Counted from the stretch's first letter, positions 17,530-27,122 are shown. The stretch: 64,000 nt of DNA from Desulfurispora thermophila DSM 16022 (GCF_000376385.1 NZ_AQWN01000006.1:124001-188000); one strand, 5' to 3'. The notes: generated by a model not told the origin, from the sequence alone. Translations and numbers: made by a program.

Positions 17530-18255
17530 TCAGGCCGGCCCGCCTGGACCGTTCTTTTTGATTATCAATAACGACATATAGTCCAGCGGCCTGTCCAACA
17601 ATTCCCCCAGCTTACCGCTGACAAAAAAACCTTCTTCCTGCCCGCAGCGACTGAAAAACACCGCCCGGGACAATAGTCCCTTCTCCTGCAGCAGGCCGTA
17701 GACCTGCCCCAGTTGCCGGTTTACCTTCATTAAAACGATATTGTCGTACTTATCCAGGGCTTCCCGCAACTGGTCCACACCGTAAGCGGCCGGTATTACC
17801 AGCAGAGTTTCCTCGCCTTCCGCCAACGGCAGACCTATTGCAGCGGCACAGCCGGCCATAGCCATAACTCCGGGAACGGTTTTTATCTCTACCCCGGGGC
17901 AGAGATCCCGCACCCGGGTGGCCAGATAGCTGAATGTGCTGTAAAAAAGAGGGTCTCCAATGGTAACAAAGGCCAGATCCAGACCCTGCCGCAGCCGTTC
18001 CACCACCTGCCCGGCCGCTTTTTGCCACGCTTGCTCCAGGATCTGCCGGTCTTTGGACATGGGAAAGTCCAGTTCCAAAATGTTAAACTGCCGGTTCAGA
18101 GCCCGCTGCACCACCTGCAGAGCCAGGCTGTCCCTGTCGCCGGCCGAGCGCGGCACGCAGAGCACGTCCACCTGCTGCAAGATCTGCTGCGCTTTTATGG
18201 TCAGCAGGCCGGGATCACCAGGTCCCACACCTATGCCGTACAATGTACCGGTCAA
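17530..18255 (-). CDS. cbiL: Cobalt-precorrin-2 C20-methyltransferase CbiL
   Basis: SAM-dependent methylation of cobalt-factor II/cobalt-precorrin-2 at C20. 241 residues with LYGIGVGPGDPGLLT near the N-terminus, FVTIGDPLFYSTFSYL (about 96-111) and PGVMAMAGCAAAIGLPLAEG, characteristic of CbiL/CobI. The TTG at 18255 is chosen because AAGGAGG lies 7 nt before it; it overlaps the cbiT stop (TTGA), so translation is coupled. Confidence 0.95.
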   Translation of the reverse strand: MTGTLYGIGVGPGDPGLLTIKAQQILQQVDVLCVPRSAGDRDSLALQVVQRALNRQFNILELDFPMSKDRQILEQAWQKAAGQVVERLRQGLDLAFVTIGDPLFYSTFSYLATRVRDLCPGVEIKTVPGVMAMAGCAAAIGLPLAEGEETLLVIPAAYGVDQLREALDKYDNIVLMKVNRQLGQVYGLLQEKGLLSRAVFFSRCGQEEGFFVSGKLGELLDRPLDYMSLLIIKKNGPGGPA

Positions 18256-18875
18256 ATCAATTCCTCCTTGCCCCAATCACTTATTTCCCGCCAAGCAGTA
18301 ATGAGAAAAACCGGATTGCGGGCCTGCCACAAATGGCTGCGCCCCAGACTTCTTTCCCGAACAACCGAAAGTTGCAATATCTCCCGCTGCCAGACCGGCG
18401 GGACAAAAACCTGCAGCGCTGTCTGGAGGGTTTCCACGGTCACCGCGCTCAAGACTACCCGCCCACCTGATCGCAGTCGCTTCGCCAATAGTTTTATTAT
18501 TTCGACAAGCCGGCCGCCACTACCTCCTATCAACACCCGGTCGGGGGAGGGCAAGTCGGCCAGCACTTCGGGCGCCCAACCGGATACCACCTGCACATTG
18601 TCCAATCCCCAGGCGTTTACATTGGCAATTGTAGCCTGCACTGCTTCCGGCTTGCTCTCCACCGCATATACAGTAATGTCCCGGACCAGGCGGGCTGCTT
18701 CCACGCTGAGCGAGCCGGTCCCGCTGCCAATATCCCAGATCACCTGCCCACCGGCCAACCTGGCTTTGGCCAGCATCACCGTCCGCACTTCCTCCCCGGT
18801 CATGGGTACCCCCTCCACCCGTAAAAACATATCGTCCGGCAGTCCGGGGGTTAAATATGGCCAGTGCTTATTCAT
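18252..18875 (-). CDS. cbiT: Cobalt-precorrin-6B C15-methyltransferase (decarboxylating) CbiT
   Basis: Methylates C15 and decarboxylates the C12 acetate chain. 207 residues, class I methyltransferase fold with the SAM loop VIWDIGSGTGSLSVEAA (about 45-61), Glu in YAVESKPEA and the CbiT signature PDRVLIGGSGG (about 110-120). It is separate from cbiE, unlike the fused CobL of aerobic pathways, and overlaps cbiE by 8 nt. Confidence 0.95.
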   Translation of the reverse strand: MNKHWPYLTPGLPDDMFLRVEGVPMTGEEVRTVMLAKARLAGGQVIWDIGSGTGSLSVEAARLVRDITVYAVESKPEAVQATIANVNAWGLDNVQVVSGWAPEVLADLPSPDRVLIGGSGGRLVEIIKLLAKRLRSGGRVVLSAVTVETLQTALQVFVPPVWQREILQLSVVRERSLGRSHLWQARNPVFLITAWREISDWGKEELI

Positions 18876-19494
18876 TGATAATCACCATCACACAGTTACT
18901 GGTAATTTCTTCTCCTAATTGCGCCAGTTCACCCACCGTTAGCATCATCACCCTCTCCCCGGGCAGGGACAGGTCGCAGCACAGATACACCGTAGCCCGG
19001 GGCATAATATGGGTCAGCGCCCGGGCCAACTGGCGGGGCGGACAGGCCGGACCGGTGAGCACGGCTGCTTTGCGGGCCTGCTTGAGCTGGTCGAGCACAG
19101 CGTCATTAATATCCCGCCCGTGCACACTGCAAATTAACGCATCCTGCCAGGGCATGGCCAGGCGGGCAAAGGCCAGTTGCACCGCACTAACTCCGGGAAT
19201 TACCTGCAACTGTTCCGCGGTAAAGTGCTGGCGCAAAAAAGTCAGTATGCCGTACAAACCGGGATCGCCCGTGGCCAGCACCACCACCCGCCGCCCGGCC
19301 TGACGGCGCAAGTAGGCGGGTAGCCCGGATAAATCCGCCGTCAAAGGGTAGGTCTCCTGCTCCGGCCGGGCCAGTGCCTCCAGGTGACGCCTGCCCCCTA
19401 CCAGCACGTCGGCCCGCTCGATGCAGGACATGGCCAGGGGCGAGATGTAATCCGCGCTCCCCGGCCCCACGCCCACCACGGTTATTTTAACCAT
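18868..19494 (-). CDS. cbiE: Cobalt-precorrin-7 C5-methyltransferase CbiE
   Basis: SAM-dependent methylation at C5. 208 residues of the tetrapyrrole methylase family; VGVGPGSADYISPLA (7-21), LVGGRRHLEAL (about 31-41), LATGDPGLYGILTFL (about 73-87) and PGVSAVQLAFARL are CbiE-typical. Overlaps cbiD by 13 nt and cbiT by 8 nt. Confidence 0.95.
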   Translation of the reverse strand: MVKITVVGVGPGSADYISPLAMSCIERADVLVGGRRHLEALARPEQETYPLTADLSGLPAYLRRQAGRRVVVLATGDPGLYGILTFLRQHFTAEQLQVIPGVSAVQLAFARLAMPWQDALICSVHGRDINDAVLDQLKQARKAAVLTGPACPPRQLARALTHIMPRATVYLCCDLSLPGERVMMLTVGELAQLGEEITSNCVMVIINE

Positions 19495-20606
19495 CCCAAT
19501 TCCTCCCCGATGGTCCGGGCCGCTTCATCCATGGCCCAGATTTCCCCCCGCCGGCCCAGCAGGACTGTACCCGCGGTCAGCTCACCGTAAACATGGCTCA
19601 TTGCCGCCCGGCTGGCGGCAGCGGCCAGGCGGGTGAAAACCCGTCCCCAGCCCGTTGTCCTTAGCAGAACAGCTGCTTCTTCAATAGTATTGCTCTGCAT
19701 AATTTTTTCCAGCAAAGTTCTGTCCGCTCCCTCCAGAGCGGCAAAAGCAACCAGTATTTCCCGCCGGGCGTCGGCAATCCGGCTGTGCGTGTGGAAAATG
19801 CCCCCGGCCAGTTTGATCATCTTACCCAGATGCCCGCACAGCAGCACGGCCTGCACACCGGCTTTGACACACTCTTCCAGCATAAAACCTACGAAATTGC
19901 TGGTTTCCACCACCGCCGCGGCAGGCAAACCAAGCCGGGAGGTGGCAATCTGCCAGCCCAGATATCCCGGCACCAGGACCAGCCTGCTGTAGCCGGCCGC
20001 CCGGGCCATGTGGATCTGGGGCACAAGAGAGGCTTTAAAGGCCTCCTCGGACATGGGCCGCACAATGCCGCTGGTGCCCAAAATAGAAATACCGCCCTCA
20101 ATCCCCAGGCGGGGATTGAGAGTGCGCCGGGCCACCTCCCGCCCGCCTGGCACACTGATGGTCACCTTTGCCCCCAAACCGGGCGGCAGTACTTCCTGCA
20201 GGGCTTGCCGGATCATCTGTCTGGGTACGGGATTAATGGCCGGCTCACCCACTGGTACGGGAAGGCCGGGCCTGGTTACTGTGCCCACCCCGGGGCCGGC
20301 CACAAAAATTATTTCCTCGCCCCCGGGCACAACCTCCACTATTACGGGCAACCCGTGGGTAACATCGGGGTCATCACCGCCGTCCTTGATCACAGTGGCC
20401 CTGGCTCCACCCGCACAGGGCGATATTTCATGCACCGGAACGGTTATTTTTTGCCCGGCCGGATTTTGCACTGTTACCATACTTTCCCGGCGACCGGTGA
20501 AGACAAATAAGGCTGCAGCGTAAGCCGCCGCAGCTGCCGATGCCCCTGTGGTTATTCCGTTACGCAGCTCTTCCCTGGCTTTTATTTTCAACATGCGTCC
20601 ACTCAT
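19482..20606 (-). CDS. cbiD: Cobalt-precorrin-5B C1-methyltransferase CbiD
   Basis: SAM-dependent methylation at C1 in the anaerobic pathway. 374 residues, full length; the diagnostic N-terminal LRNGITTGASAAAAA (about 13-27) and KDGGDDPDVTHG (about 76-87), GISILGTSGIVRPMSEEA (about 190) and LLCGHLGKMIKLAGGIFHTHS (about 256; in part GHLGKMIKLAGGIF) are all present. The ATG at 20606 has GGGAGG 8 nt upstream; the frame is open upstream into dnaI but that part does not look like protein. First cbi gene, 16 nt after dnaI. Confidence 0.96.
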   Translation of the reverse strand: MSGRMLKIKAREELRNGITTGASAAAAAYAAALFVFTGRRESMVTVQNPAGQKITVPVHEISPCAGGARATVIKDGGDDPDVTHGLPVIVEVVPGGEEIIFVAGPGVGTVTRPGLPVPVGEPAINPVPRQMIRQALQEVLPPGLGAKVTISVPGGREVARRTLNPRLGIEGGISILGTSGIVRPMSEEAFKASLVPQIHMARAAGYSRLVLVPGYLGWQIATSRLGLPAAAVVETSNFVGFMLEECVKAGVQAVLLCGHLGKMIKLAGGIFHTHSRIADARREILVAFAALEGADRTLLEKIMQSNTIEEAAVLLRTTGWGRVFTRLAAAASRAAMSHVYGELTAGTVLLGRRGEIWAMDEAARTIGEELGWLK

Positions 20607-20622
20607 CAGTTTTTCCTCCCGG

Positions 20623-21354
20623 CTAAACCGTACCCCGGCGCAGGGCAATGCGGATATCGGTATCCACTTGCAGGCGGTAGGGGCGGCACATCTGACAGAT
20701 GCGCGATGTAGTCCGCTCACCCAGAAAAGTTTCCAAATCGCCCAGACCGATGTTGGTGGTGATAATCACCGGCAGGCGGTAATTGAGACGGTAATTGAGC
20801 AATGAGTACAGTTTTTGCCTTGCCCATTCAGTGTAACTGTGCGCACCCAGGTCATCCAGAATCAGCAGCGGCACTTCCCGCGCCGGCTCCATTAGATCGC
20901 TCTCGGTCAGGTCCTGTTCCCCCCGGTAGGAAGCGCGCAGCATATCCAGCATATCGGGCACCACAACAAACTGTACGGCACAACCCCGGGACAGCAACTC
21001 GTTAGCAATGCAGCAGCTTAAAAATGTCTTTCCGCTGCCCACAGGCCCGGTAAACAACAGGCCGTCCCCCTGCGGGCAGGCCGTGAAATCCTCCACGAAG
21101 CGCATGGCCGCCTGCAGGGCCAGCCGGGCCATATCGTAGTAGCTGAGCGATTTACCGTCCCCCGGCAAATGGCGGGAATAAAAGCGCAGGTCAAAGCTGG
21201 CAAAAGAACAGTCTTGCAAGCGGGGAGGCAAACCGGCCCGCCGCAGAAGGTTGTCCAGGCGCTGCTGTCTGGTGCAAACACACGGTACGGCGACATCCTC
21301 CCCTGGCTTGACAATCAGCCCCCGCCCGTGACAAAACCGACATTGGGCATTCAT
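20623..21354 (-). CDS. dnaI: DnaC/DnaI-like helicase-loader ATPase
   Basis: AAA+ ATPase of the DnaC/IstB family, expected to help load the replicative helicase. 243 residues: an N-terminal zinc-finger-like cysteine cluster (CRFCHGRG, then VPCVC, residues 5-30), Walker A FTGPVGSGKTF (about 100-110), Walker B LLILDDLGAHSYTEW (about 165-179), sensor I VIITTNI and an Arg-containing TTSRICQMC segment. The ATG at 21354 is preferred over 21363, which is only 3 nt from AAAGG. A dnaD-domain gene lies upstream, as in other Firmicutes lacking a standard dnaB-dnaI operon. A hairpin with T run separates the two. Confidence 0.85.
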   Translation of the reverse strand: MNAQCRFCHGRGLIVKPGEDVAVPCVCTRQQRLDNLLRRAGLPPRLQDCSFASFDLRFYSRHLPGDGKSLSYYDMARLALQAAMRFVEDFTACPQGDGLLFTGPVGSGKTFLSCCIANELLSRGCAVQFVVVPDMLDMLRASYRGEQDLTESDLMEPAREVPLLILDDLGAHSYTEWARQKLYSLLNYRLNYRLPVIITTNIGLGDLETFLGERTTSRICQMCRPYRLQVDTDIRIALRRGTV

Positions 21355-21392
21355 GACCCGCATTCACCTTTCTTACACACCTTATAAGCAGG

Positions 21393-21415
21393 AAAAACCG
21401 GCTCGCACGCCGGTT
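21393..21415 (-). terminator. Terminator or attenuator between dnaD and dnaI genes
   Basis: Minus-strand stem AACCGGC/GCCGGTT (21415-21409 with 21402-21396), loop of 6 nt, followed by TTTTT. It lies between the dnaD-domain stop (21439) and the dnaI start (21354), so read-through into dnaI and the cbi operon may be partial. Next to it is a tandem 11-bp direct repeat, GTTAAAGGATC, at 21413-21423 and 21424-21434. Confidence 0.6.
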
Positions 21416-21438
21416 AAAGGATCGTTAAAGGATCAGAG

Positions 21439-22227
21439 CTAGTTCATGTAGAGACTTTCAATGATCTCCTTTTTGCGCTTAACTTCGGGTGCCACTTCCC
21501 CCGTTACCGGCAGTCGTTTTTTGGCCGGCTGGGCACGTCTGTTTTGAAAGGCCATTTCGTACCTGTCCACGTCGGCCAATGTGCGCAGGTTGTTCTTTTG
21601 CCATTCCAGAATGATGGCATCCATGTAGCGAAAATTGATTTTACCCATTAAAACAGCCCGCCGCAGGGCTTCGCGCACCAAAAGAGCACCCACCGCCTCC
21701 ACCCACTGGCCAATTTTCTCCGCTTCAATGGGAGAAAGCGGCCGGCCAATCTCCGACTCAAAAGTGTGGTAAAGCTCTCCCAGGTTTTGCTTTTGCTCCT
21801 CCTGCTTGAGTTCATGATTAATGGCCCGCTTGATAACCTCAATCTCCTTGATGCGAGCGCAGGCCCAAAAATCAGACAATTTCTCAAAAAGCGGTTCCAG
21901 GTCGTAGCCCTTCTTCACCTGGTTGGTCAACCAATCAAAGTAAGGAGATACTGCCAGCATCTTTCTCTCCTGCAGGGAGGACAGCATCTGCTCAATCTCG
22001 TTTTCCGTACAGGACAGGCACTCCGCCAGGGTAGCCGCGCTGGGCATATACACCTTTTCCTCACTGCGCAGGCGTAAGAGTTGGATAATCAACATCATCT
22101 CCGAATCCAAGAGACCCATTTTTTTGTAGTAACGCAGCAACAAATTGGGCACCACTGTCATACCGGCCTGACACAGATCCGCACTAAAGGCAGCAGTTAT
22201 ATTACCCCGGTACTTGTTACTAAGCAT
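21439..22227 (-). CDS. DnaD-domain replication protein (DnaB/DnaD-like)
   Basis: 262-residue protein resembling Firmicute primosome proteins DnaD/DnaB that remodel origin DNA. The N-terminal part (about 20-100) looks like the DnaD winged helix (TVVPNLLLRYYKKMGLLDSE, then MPSAATLAECLSCTENEIEQ). The DnaD/DnaB_2 domain follows (about 150-235: YHTFESEIGRPLSPIEAEKI, REALRRAVLMGKINFRYMDA, ILEWQKNNLRT), matching the family YxxxExxxGRPLSPxE and IxxILxxWxxxGxxT patterns. The ATG at 22227 has AGGGGTGG 6 nt upstream. Pairs with the helicase loader downstream. Confidence 0.85.
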   Translation of the reverse strand: MLSNKYRGNITAAFSADLCQAGMTVVPNLLLRYYKKMGLLDSEMMLIIQLLRLRSEEKVYMPSAATLAECLSCTENEIEQMLSSLQERKMLAVSPYFDWLTNQVKKGYDLEPLFEKLSDFWACARIKEIEVIKRAINHELKQEEQKQNLGELYHTFESEIGRPLSPIEAEKIGQWVEAVGALLVREALRRAVLMGKINFRYMDAIILEWQKNNLRTLADVDRYEMAFQNRRAQPAKKRLPVTGEVAPEVKRKKEIIESLYMN

Positions 22228-22290
22228 TTTCCGCCACCCCTGCAAGCAATGTAAGTATATTTTATGGCAGGTCAGGGTGGTTTGTCCAGG

Positions 22291-22821
22291 TTATTTTATG
22301 TCTACTCCCAAAACGCTTTTCATCTGTTCCAGCGCCCATTGGTGGGCATTTTCGTCAAAAGAGGCCACACCGTCTTTGAGTACTACCACCCGGTAGTCCC
22401 GGTTGACCAGTTCTTCTACAGTGTATAAAACACAAATATTTGTACACACACCCACCACTTCCACCAAATCCGGGTTTAAATCGCGCAATATGTTGTTCAA
22501 ATTTGTCCGGAAAAAGGCGCTGAAGCGGCTTTTGGGCACTTTGATCACAAACGGGTATTCCTCTATAAGCTGCGCTATTTCCGGAATAAGCCTGGCTCCG
22601 GGTGTTTCATAAACACAGTGGGGTGGATAGCGTAAAAACTCCAGGTCGTCGGGATCGTGCGCGTCCATGGCAAAAATGATAGGTAATCCCTGGCCGATAT
22701 ACTCCTTGATTTTTTCCAACACCACAGGGATAATGCGCCGCGCCGCAGCACCGCAATAAAGTGCCCCTCCCTCCTGCATGAAGTCATTAAGCATATCAAT
22801 TACCAGCAAAGCCCTTTTCAT
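22291..22821 (-). CDS. Isochorismatase-family cysteine hydrolase, probable nicotinamidase
   Basis: 176 residues. The catalytic Asp9 (VIDMLNDF), Lys94 or Lys97 (FVIKVPKSRFSAF) and Cys130 (GVCTNICV) of the isochorismatase-like fold are present, and the metal-binding set Asp53/His55 (AMDAHDPDD) and His68 (YPPHCV) matches nicotinamidase PncA, which turns nicotinamide into nicotinate for NAD salvage. Excellent ribosome binding site (AAGGGAGG). It follows the damaged HAD gene and precedes dnaD on the same strand. Other amide hydrolases of the family cannot be excluded. Confidence 0.85.
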   Translation of the reverse strand: MKRALLVIDMLNDFMQEGGALYCGAAARRIIPVVLEKIKEYIGQGLPIIFAMDAHDPDDLEFLRYPPHCVYETPGARLIPEIAQLIEEYPFVIKVPKSRFSAFFRTNLNNILRDLNPDLVEVVGVCTNICVLYTVEELVNRDYRVVVLKDGVASFDENAHQWALEQMKSVLGVDIK

Positions 22822-23254
22822 TATATCCTAACCTCCCTTAAAACCTTGCTCCACCGGCTTGCACCCGACAATATTCGCCGGGCAAAAAATTCTTTCAGCT
22901 GCCACAGGTTCTTTAATTCATAATATTCCCCCACCGGCTGTTCCATTTCATAGTGCCAGGTGTAGGGATGCGGTATATACTTTGTTTTATCCTCTCATTC
23001 TCTTCCCTGCCCGTCAAGGAGCAAAAATACTGATATGTCCTGACCATGGCATCAGGAAAGCACTGCGTAAAAAATCCGCCAAATTTTTTAATATTTTCTA
23101 TATCAAAGCGGTCGAGCAAATCCAGTACCTGGTCCCGGGGAAATCCCAGGTCCACCATGCGCTGCACATATTGATGCCGCGCCTTTTCAAAAACAACCGT
23201 TATGTCCACCAGGGTATCATCAAAATCAAAAATTATTATATAGTTTTTACTCAT
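22822..23254 (-). pseudogene. Broken HAD-superfamily hydrolase
   Basis: The frame starting at 23254 opens with a HAD motif I (IIFDFDDTLVD) and a helical cap region (to about residue 100), then stops at 22913 after only 113 residues, before any motif III or IV. From about 22982 to 22822 a different minus frame is open and protein-like (YIPHPYTWHYEMEQPVGEYY, then LKNLWQLKEFFARRIL), ending in a stop that abuts the ATG of the nicotinamidase gene. This looks like a frameshift plus loss of the phosphatase core. A natural truncated protein is possible. Start chosen at MSKNYII with a weak AGGGTG. Confidence 0.6.
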
Positions 23255-23456
23255 AAAAAACACCCTGTTTTGAAAGAATAATGCCAGCAATATTGCATTC
23301 TCAACAGCATAAATGACGCAATAAATCTATTTATGCACCGCAAATAAATAAATAAGCTACATAATTACTCATTATAACATAAATATACATCTATTTTTCA
23401 TATATAATGCATTATAATTGAATATTATTATTATTTTTGGGCCTTTTCTATACATA

Positions 23457-23485
23457 TTGACATTTTAATTGGTTTAACATAAATA
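23457..23485 (+). promoter_or_regulatory. Probable SigA promoter of gap
   Basis: A perfect TTGACA (23457-23462) with a 17-nt spacer and a poor -10 (TAAATA, 23480-23485) in a very AT-rich 288-nt divergent region, 58 nt upstream of the gap start. Confidence 0.5.
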
Positions 23486-23539
23486 TTTATTGAAGACTAT
23501 CAGACCAGATAATACCAGTATGAGCATGAGGAGGAATGA

Positions 23540-24553
<1,014 letters not shown>

Positions 24554-24554
24554 A

Positions 24555-25298
24555 TCAAGCAGAGGCCAGCAAGTCGTGCAACAGAGGCAGGATCTTTTGC
24601 AAGAAAGGACTGCCGGCAGCCTGTTTGCACATCTCCATCACCGTTGCATTGGCCAGTACATCTTCAGCCGGGGGGAGAATCCAATCCACCCCGGTTTTAT
24701 TTGCACTTACAAAGCGGGTCGCCGCCGCCAGACTTTCTTCCTGCTTATTCAGTATGACTCTGGTTTTACCGGTACGGGTGGAAAAAAGGCGCAGGTTCAC
24801 ATCGGAACTCACCCAGGCCGGCCCGGCGTGATCGCATAAGGCCAGCACCTGTTCACATATTTCCATACCCCGGGGCAACGGCAGGGGAATAAAGGGGGGT
24901 AGCATCTCCACAAAAACAAAATCCAGCACCCGCCGGTATTGCTCCACAAAAAGGGCGGCCAGGCGGGCGTTGTCCGCCGGCGTAGCCTGTGGTGAACTCA
25001 AGACAATCTTCAAACCGGGCATCAAGGGCAGTGCGTGCAGACAGATAGCAGGCCGGGCGCAAAGTTCATTTTCAATATCCTGTAGAGTTACCAGCAGGCC
25101 GCGGGGTATATTTACACTACCGTCCCCCAGGGCAAAAAAGTCACAGGCCCCCAACCGAAAAAAATAGCCCTGCCCCCGCCCGGTGAGGTCCAAAATCGCC
25201 ACCTGGTAGTTGCGCAGGAACAAGTTGTAGGACAGAATGCTGGTCAAAGTAGTTTTGCCTGTCCCTCTCTCGCCCACCACATAGCAAACTCTGAGCAT
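24555..25298 (-). CDS. MinD/ParA/CooC-like P-loop ATPase of unknown role
   Basis: 247 residues. Starts with a P-loop (VVGERGTGKTTLTSILSYNL, residues 6-25) followed by a second strand ending AILDLTGRG, as in SIMIBI-class ATPases, but the deviant MinD lysine near the start of the P-loop is not present, and Walker A' is unclear. No membrane segments. Stop is 1 nt from the gap stop; convergent pair with no room for a terminator between them. Function not recognisable; possible roles are metal-centre maturation or membrane targeting, without evidence. Confidence 0.65.
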   Translation of the reverse strand: MLRVCYVVGERGTGKTTLTSILSYNLFLRNYQVAILDLTGRGQGYFFRLGACDFFALGDGSVNIPRGLLVTLQDIENELCARPAICLHALPLMPGLKIVLSSPQATPADNARLAALFVEQYRRVLDFVFVEMLPPFIPLPLPRGMEICEQVLALCDHAGPAWVSSDVNLRLFSTRTGKTRVILNKQEESLAAATRFVSANKTGVDWILPPAEDVLANATVMEMCKQAAGSPFLQKILPLLHDLLASA

Positions 25299-25502
25299 AA
25301 ATTTCTCCCTTCCACTCCTCACCCCCATCATAATACAACAGCGCGGTTGTTCAAAGACCTGCGGGCAAAAAAATACAGTCTGAAGCTTGTCCGCTACAAA
25401 CTGTCCTGAGGAATAAGGAGCGTTGTTTTATTTTATCTATCTAAAACTTGAGTGAAAAAAATCTGTATGTTGACTTCTTCCGGAAAACACCGTGCTAACA
25501 AG

Positions 25503-26747
25503 TTAACGACCCGGTTTTTCTTCCAGGATCAAGGCGTGGCTGATTAAATGGTGCAGGTGTACAACCTTGACGCCTTCCAGCTTGTAATACTTAATAATGT
25601 CATTCAACTGGTCAAAACAGTTATGGCAGGGGCAGGCCACCAGTTTGCACCCGGTTGCGGCAATCTGATCGGCTTTCAGCTTGCCTTTGGCCATGCGGTA
25701 GGGGTAAATGTCACTGCCCATGGCCAACAGTCCGCCACCACCACCGCAGCAGTAATTGAACACGCCGTGCGGATTCATTTCCCGGAAATCCATCACGGTC
25801 TTGTTCAGCACATAGCGGATGGCATCACCCAGGCCCTGCTTGCGCACTGTGTTGCAGGGGTCGTGCAAAGTGATGGGTTCGGGGTTTTTGGTTTTGTCCA
25901 CTTTGAGCAATCCGGCCTCAAACCACTCCACATACTTTTCAATGATGCTCTTGACCGGGTAATCATTGTCCTTGTCCAACCAGACCTTGGGCCCCCACTT
26001 GTTGGCATGCGTGGCATGGCCGCACTCGGTAACCACCAGTTCTTTCACTTTCAGGCGCTTGACCTCATCAGCGTAACGCTGAGTGATAATCCGCGACTCC
26101 TCATCATTGCCGTTAAACAGGGCATAGTGCGTGGCGTCCCACCAGCGACTGCTGCATGTCCAGTCCGCCCCCACATACCACATGATCTTGGCAATGCTCT
26201 GCACATCCTGCGGGTAGTACTTGATTTCCCGCGGGTCCCAGAGGAACAGAAACTCCGCCCCTTCCTTGTCAATGGGGATGCGGGCATTGGGATCGCCCAC
26301 CTCGGCTTGCAGTTCCTCTTCCATCCACTGCAGGGTGTCCAGATAATCTTCATTGGTAACTTCCATCTGATTGCCGGTCTTAATCTGGGCGTCCACCACA
26401 TCCTGCAAAAATCCTGGCGCCCGCAGGCCAAAGTTACCCCGGATCGTCCGCACCAGGGTCATCACCTCTACGCCCATGGGGCACTCCATGGTGCAACGGC
26501 CGCATTGGGTACAGGCCCAGATAAAGGGCGAATTGAGCACCTCATCGCGCATGCCCAGCACCAGCTGGCGAATAAATTTGCGCGGGTCGGCATGGTCGTG
26601 CACACCGTTGTAGGGACAGCCCACGCTGCACATACCGCAGGCCAGGCAGTTGTAAAGATCAAGCCGGTTTTTGTTGGTACAGGCCTTGGATACAACTTCA
26701 CTCAAGAAACCGGGATCCAGCTTTTTCGCTTCCAAAGCTTCGCTCAC
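25503..26747 (-). CDS. DsrK/HdrD-like iron-sulfur electron-transfer protein
   Basis: 414-residue cytoplasmic protein. Two [4Fe-4S] ferredoxin motifs lie at the N-terminus (CLACGMCSVGCP, about 34-45, and CTQCGRCTMECP, about 80-91), followed by two cysteine-rich CCG-type domains in the second half (HDPCNTVR about 297; FNYCCGGGGG about 334; ACPCHNCFDQL about 377). This is the layout of DsrK, HmcF/TmcB and HdrD, which take electrons from a membrane partner and act on disulfides. No dsrM-like membrane gene lies beside it, which is unusual. GTG start at 26747 with AGGGAGGGG 8 nt upstream. Confidence 0.85.
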   Translation of the reverse strand: MSEALEAKKLDPGFLSEVVSKACTNKNRLDLYNCLACGMCSVGCPYNGVHDHADPRKFIRQLVLGMRDEVLNSPFIWACTQCGRCTMECPMGVEVMTLVRTIRGNFGLRAPGFLQDVVDAQIKTGNQMEVTNEDYLDTLQWMEEELQAEVGDPNARIPIDKEGAEFLFLWDPREIKYYPQDVQSIAKIMWYVGADWTCSSRWWDATHYALFNGNDEESRIITQRYADEVKRLKVKELVVTECGHATHANKWGPKVWLDKDNDYPVKSIIEKYVEWFEAGLLKVDKTKNPEPITLHDPCNTVRKQGLGDAIRYVLNKTVMDFREMNPHGVFNYCCGGGGGLLAMGSDIYPYRMAKGKLKADQIAATGCKLVACPCHNCFDQLNDIIKYYKLEGVKVVHLHHLISHALILEEKPGR

Positions 26748-26789
26748 GAGGCCTACCCCTCCCTGAAAATAAAAAATATACTCCTTACC

Positions 26790-26819
26790 AGTCTATTACC
26801 AGGCGACAAAACAAGTCAA
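26790..26819 (-). promoter_or_regulatory. Probable SigA promoter of the DsrK/HdrD-like gene
   Basis: Minus strand TTGACT (26819-26814), 18-nt spacer, TAGACT (26795-26790); transcription would start about 36 nt before the GTG at 26747. Confidence 0.55.
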
Positions 26820-26948
26820 ACCGGCGGGAGTAATATATTTAGCAATTTATCGAGATATTGGTTGTTTTATTGCTGTTTATTTATTATATTTCACTATTTT
26901 TATATATATTTATTTCACATTATATATCGCGACTTATTTTGCAATATG

Positions 26949-27122
26949 TTAACTATTATTGTTCGCACCCATGGCTTTCTGCAGTTCCCGCAGACGCTCC
27001 AGCTCCTCTTCCAGTTGCTCCAGCTCTTCCACCATGGACTGACGTGGCGTGTGCGCCGGCCAACGCTTTTTCAAGTCGACAATCCGGGCAACTATTTGTT
27101 CTATTTGTTGCTGGTAAGACAT
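26949..27122 (-). CDS. Small coiled-coil protein, unknown
   Basis: 57 residues, nearly all helical, with a heptad-like C-terminal half (VEELEQLEEELERLRELQKA). GGAGG lies 10 nt before the ATG at 27122. The larger open frame around it extends into a region without a start signal and is not used. It is divergently placed from the HAD phosphatase gene and has no recognisable family. Confidence 0.6.
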   Translation of the reverse strand: MSYQQQIEQIVARIVDLKKRWPAHTPRQSMVEELEQLEEELERLRELQKAMGANNNS

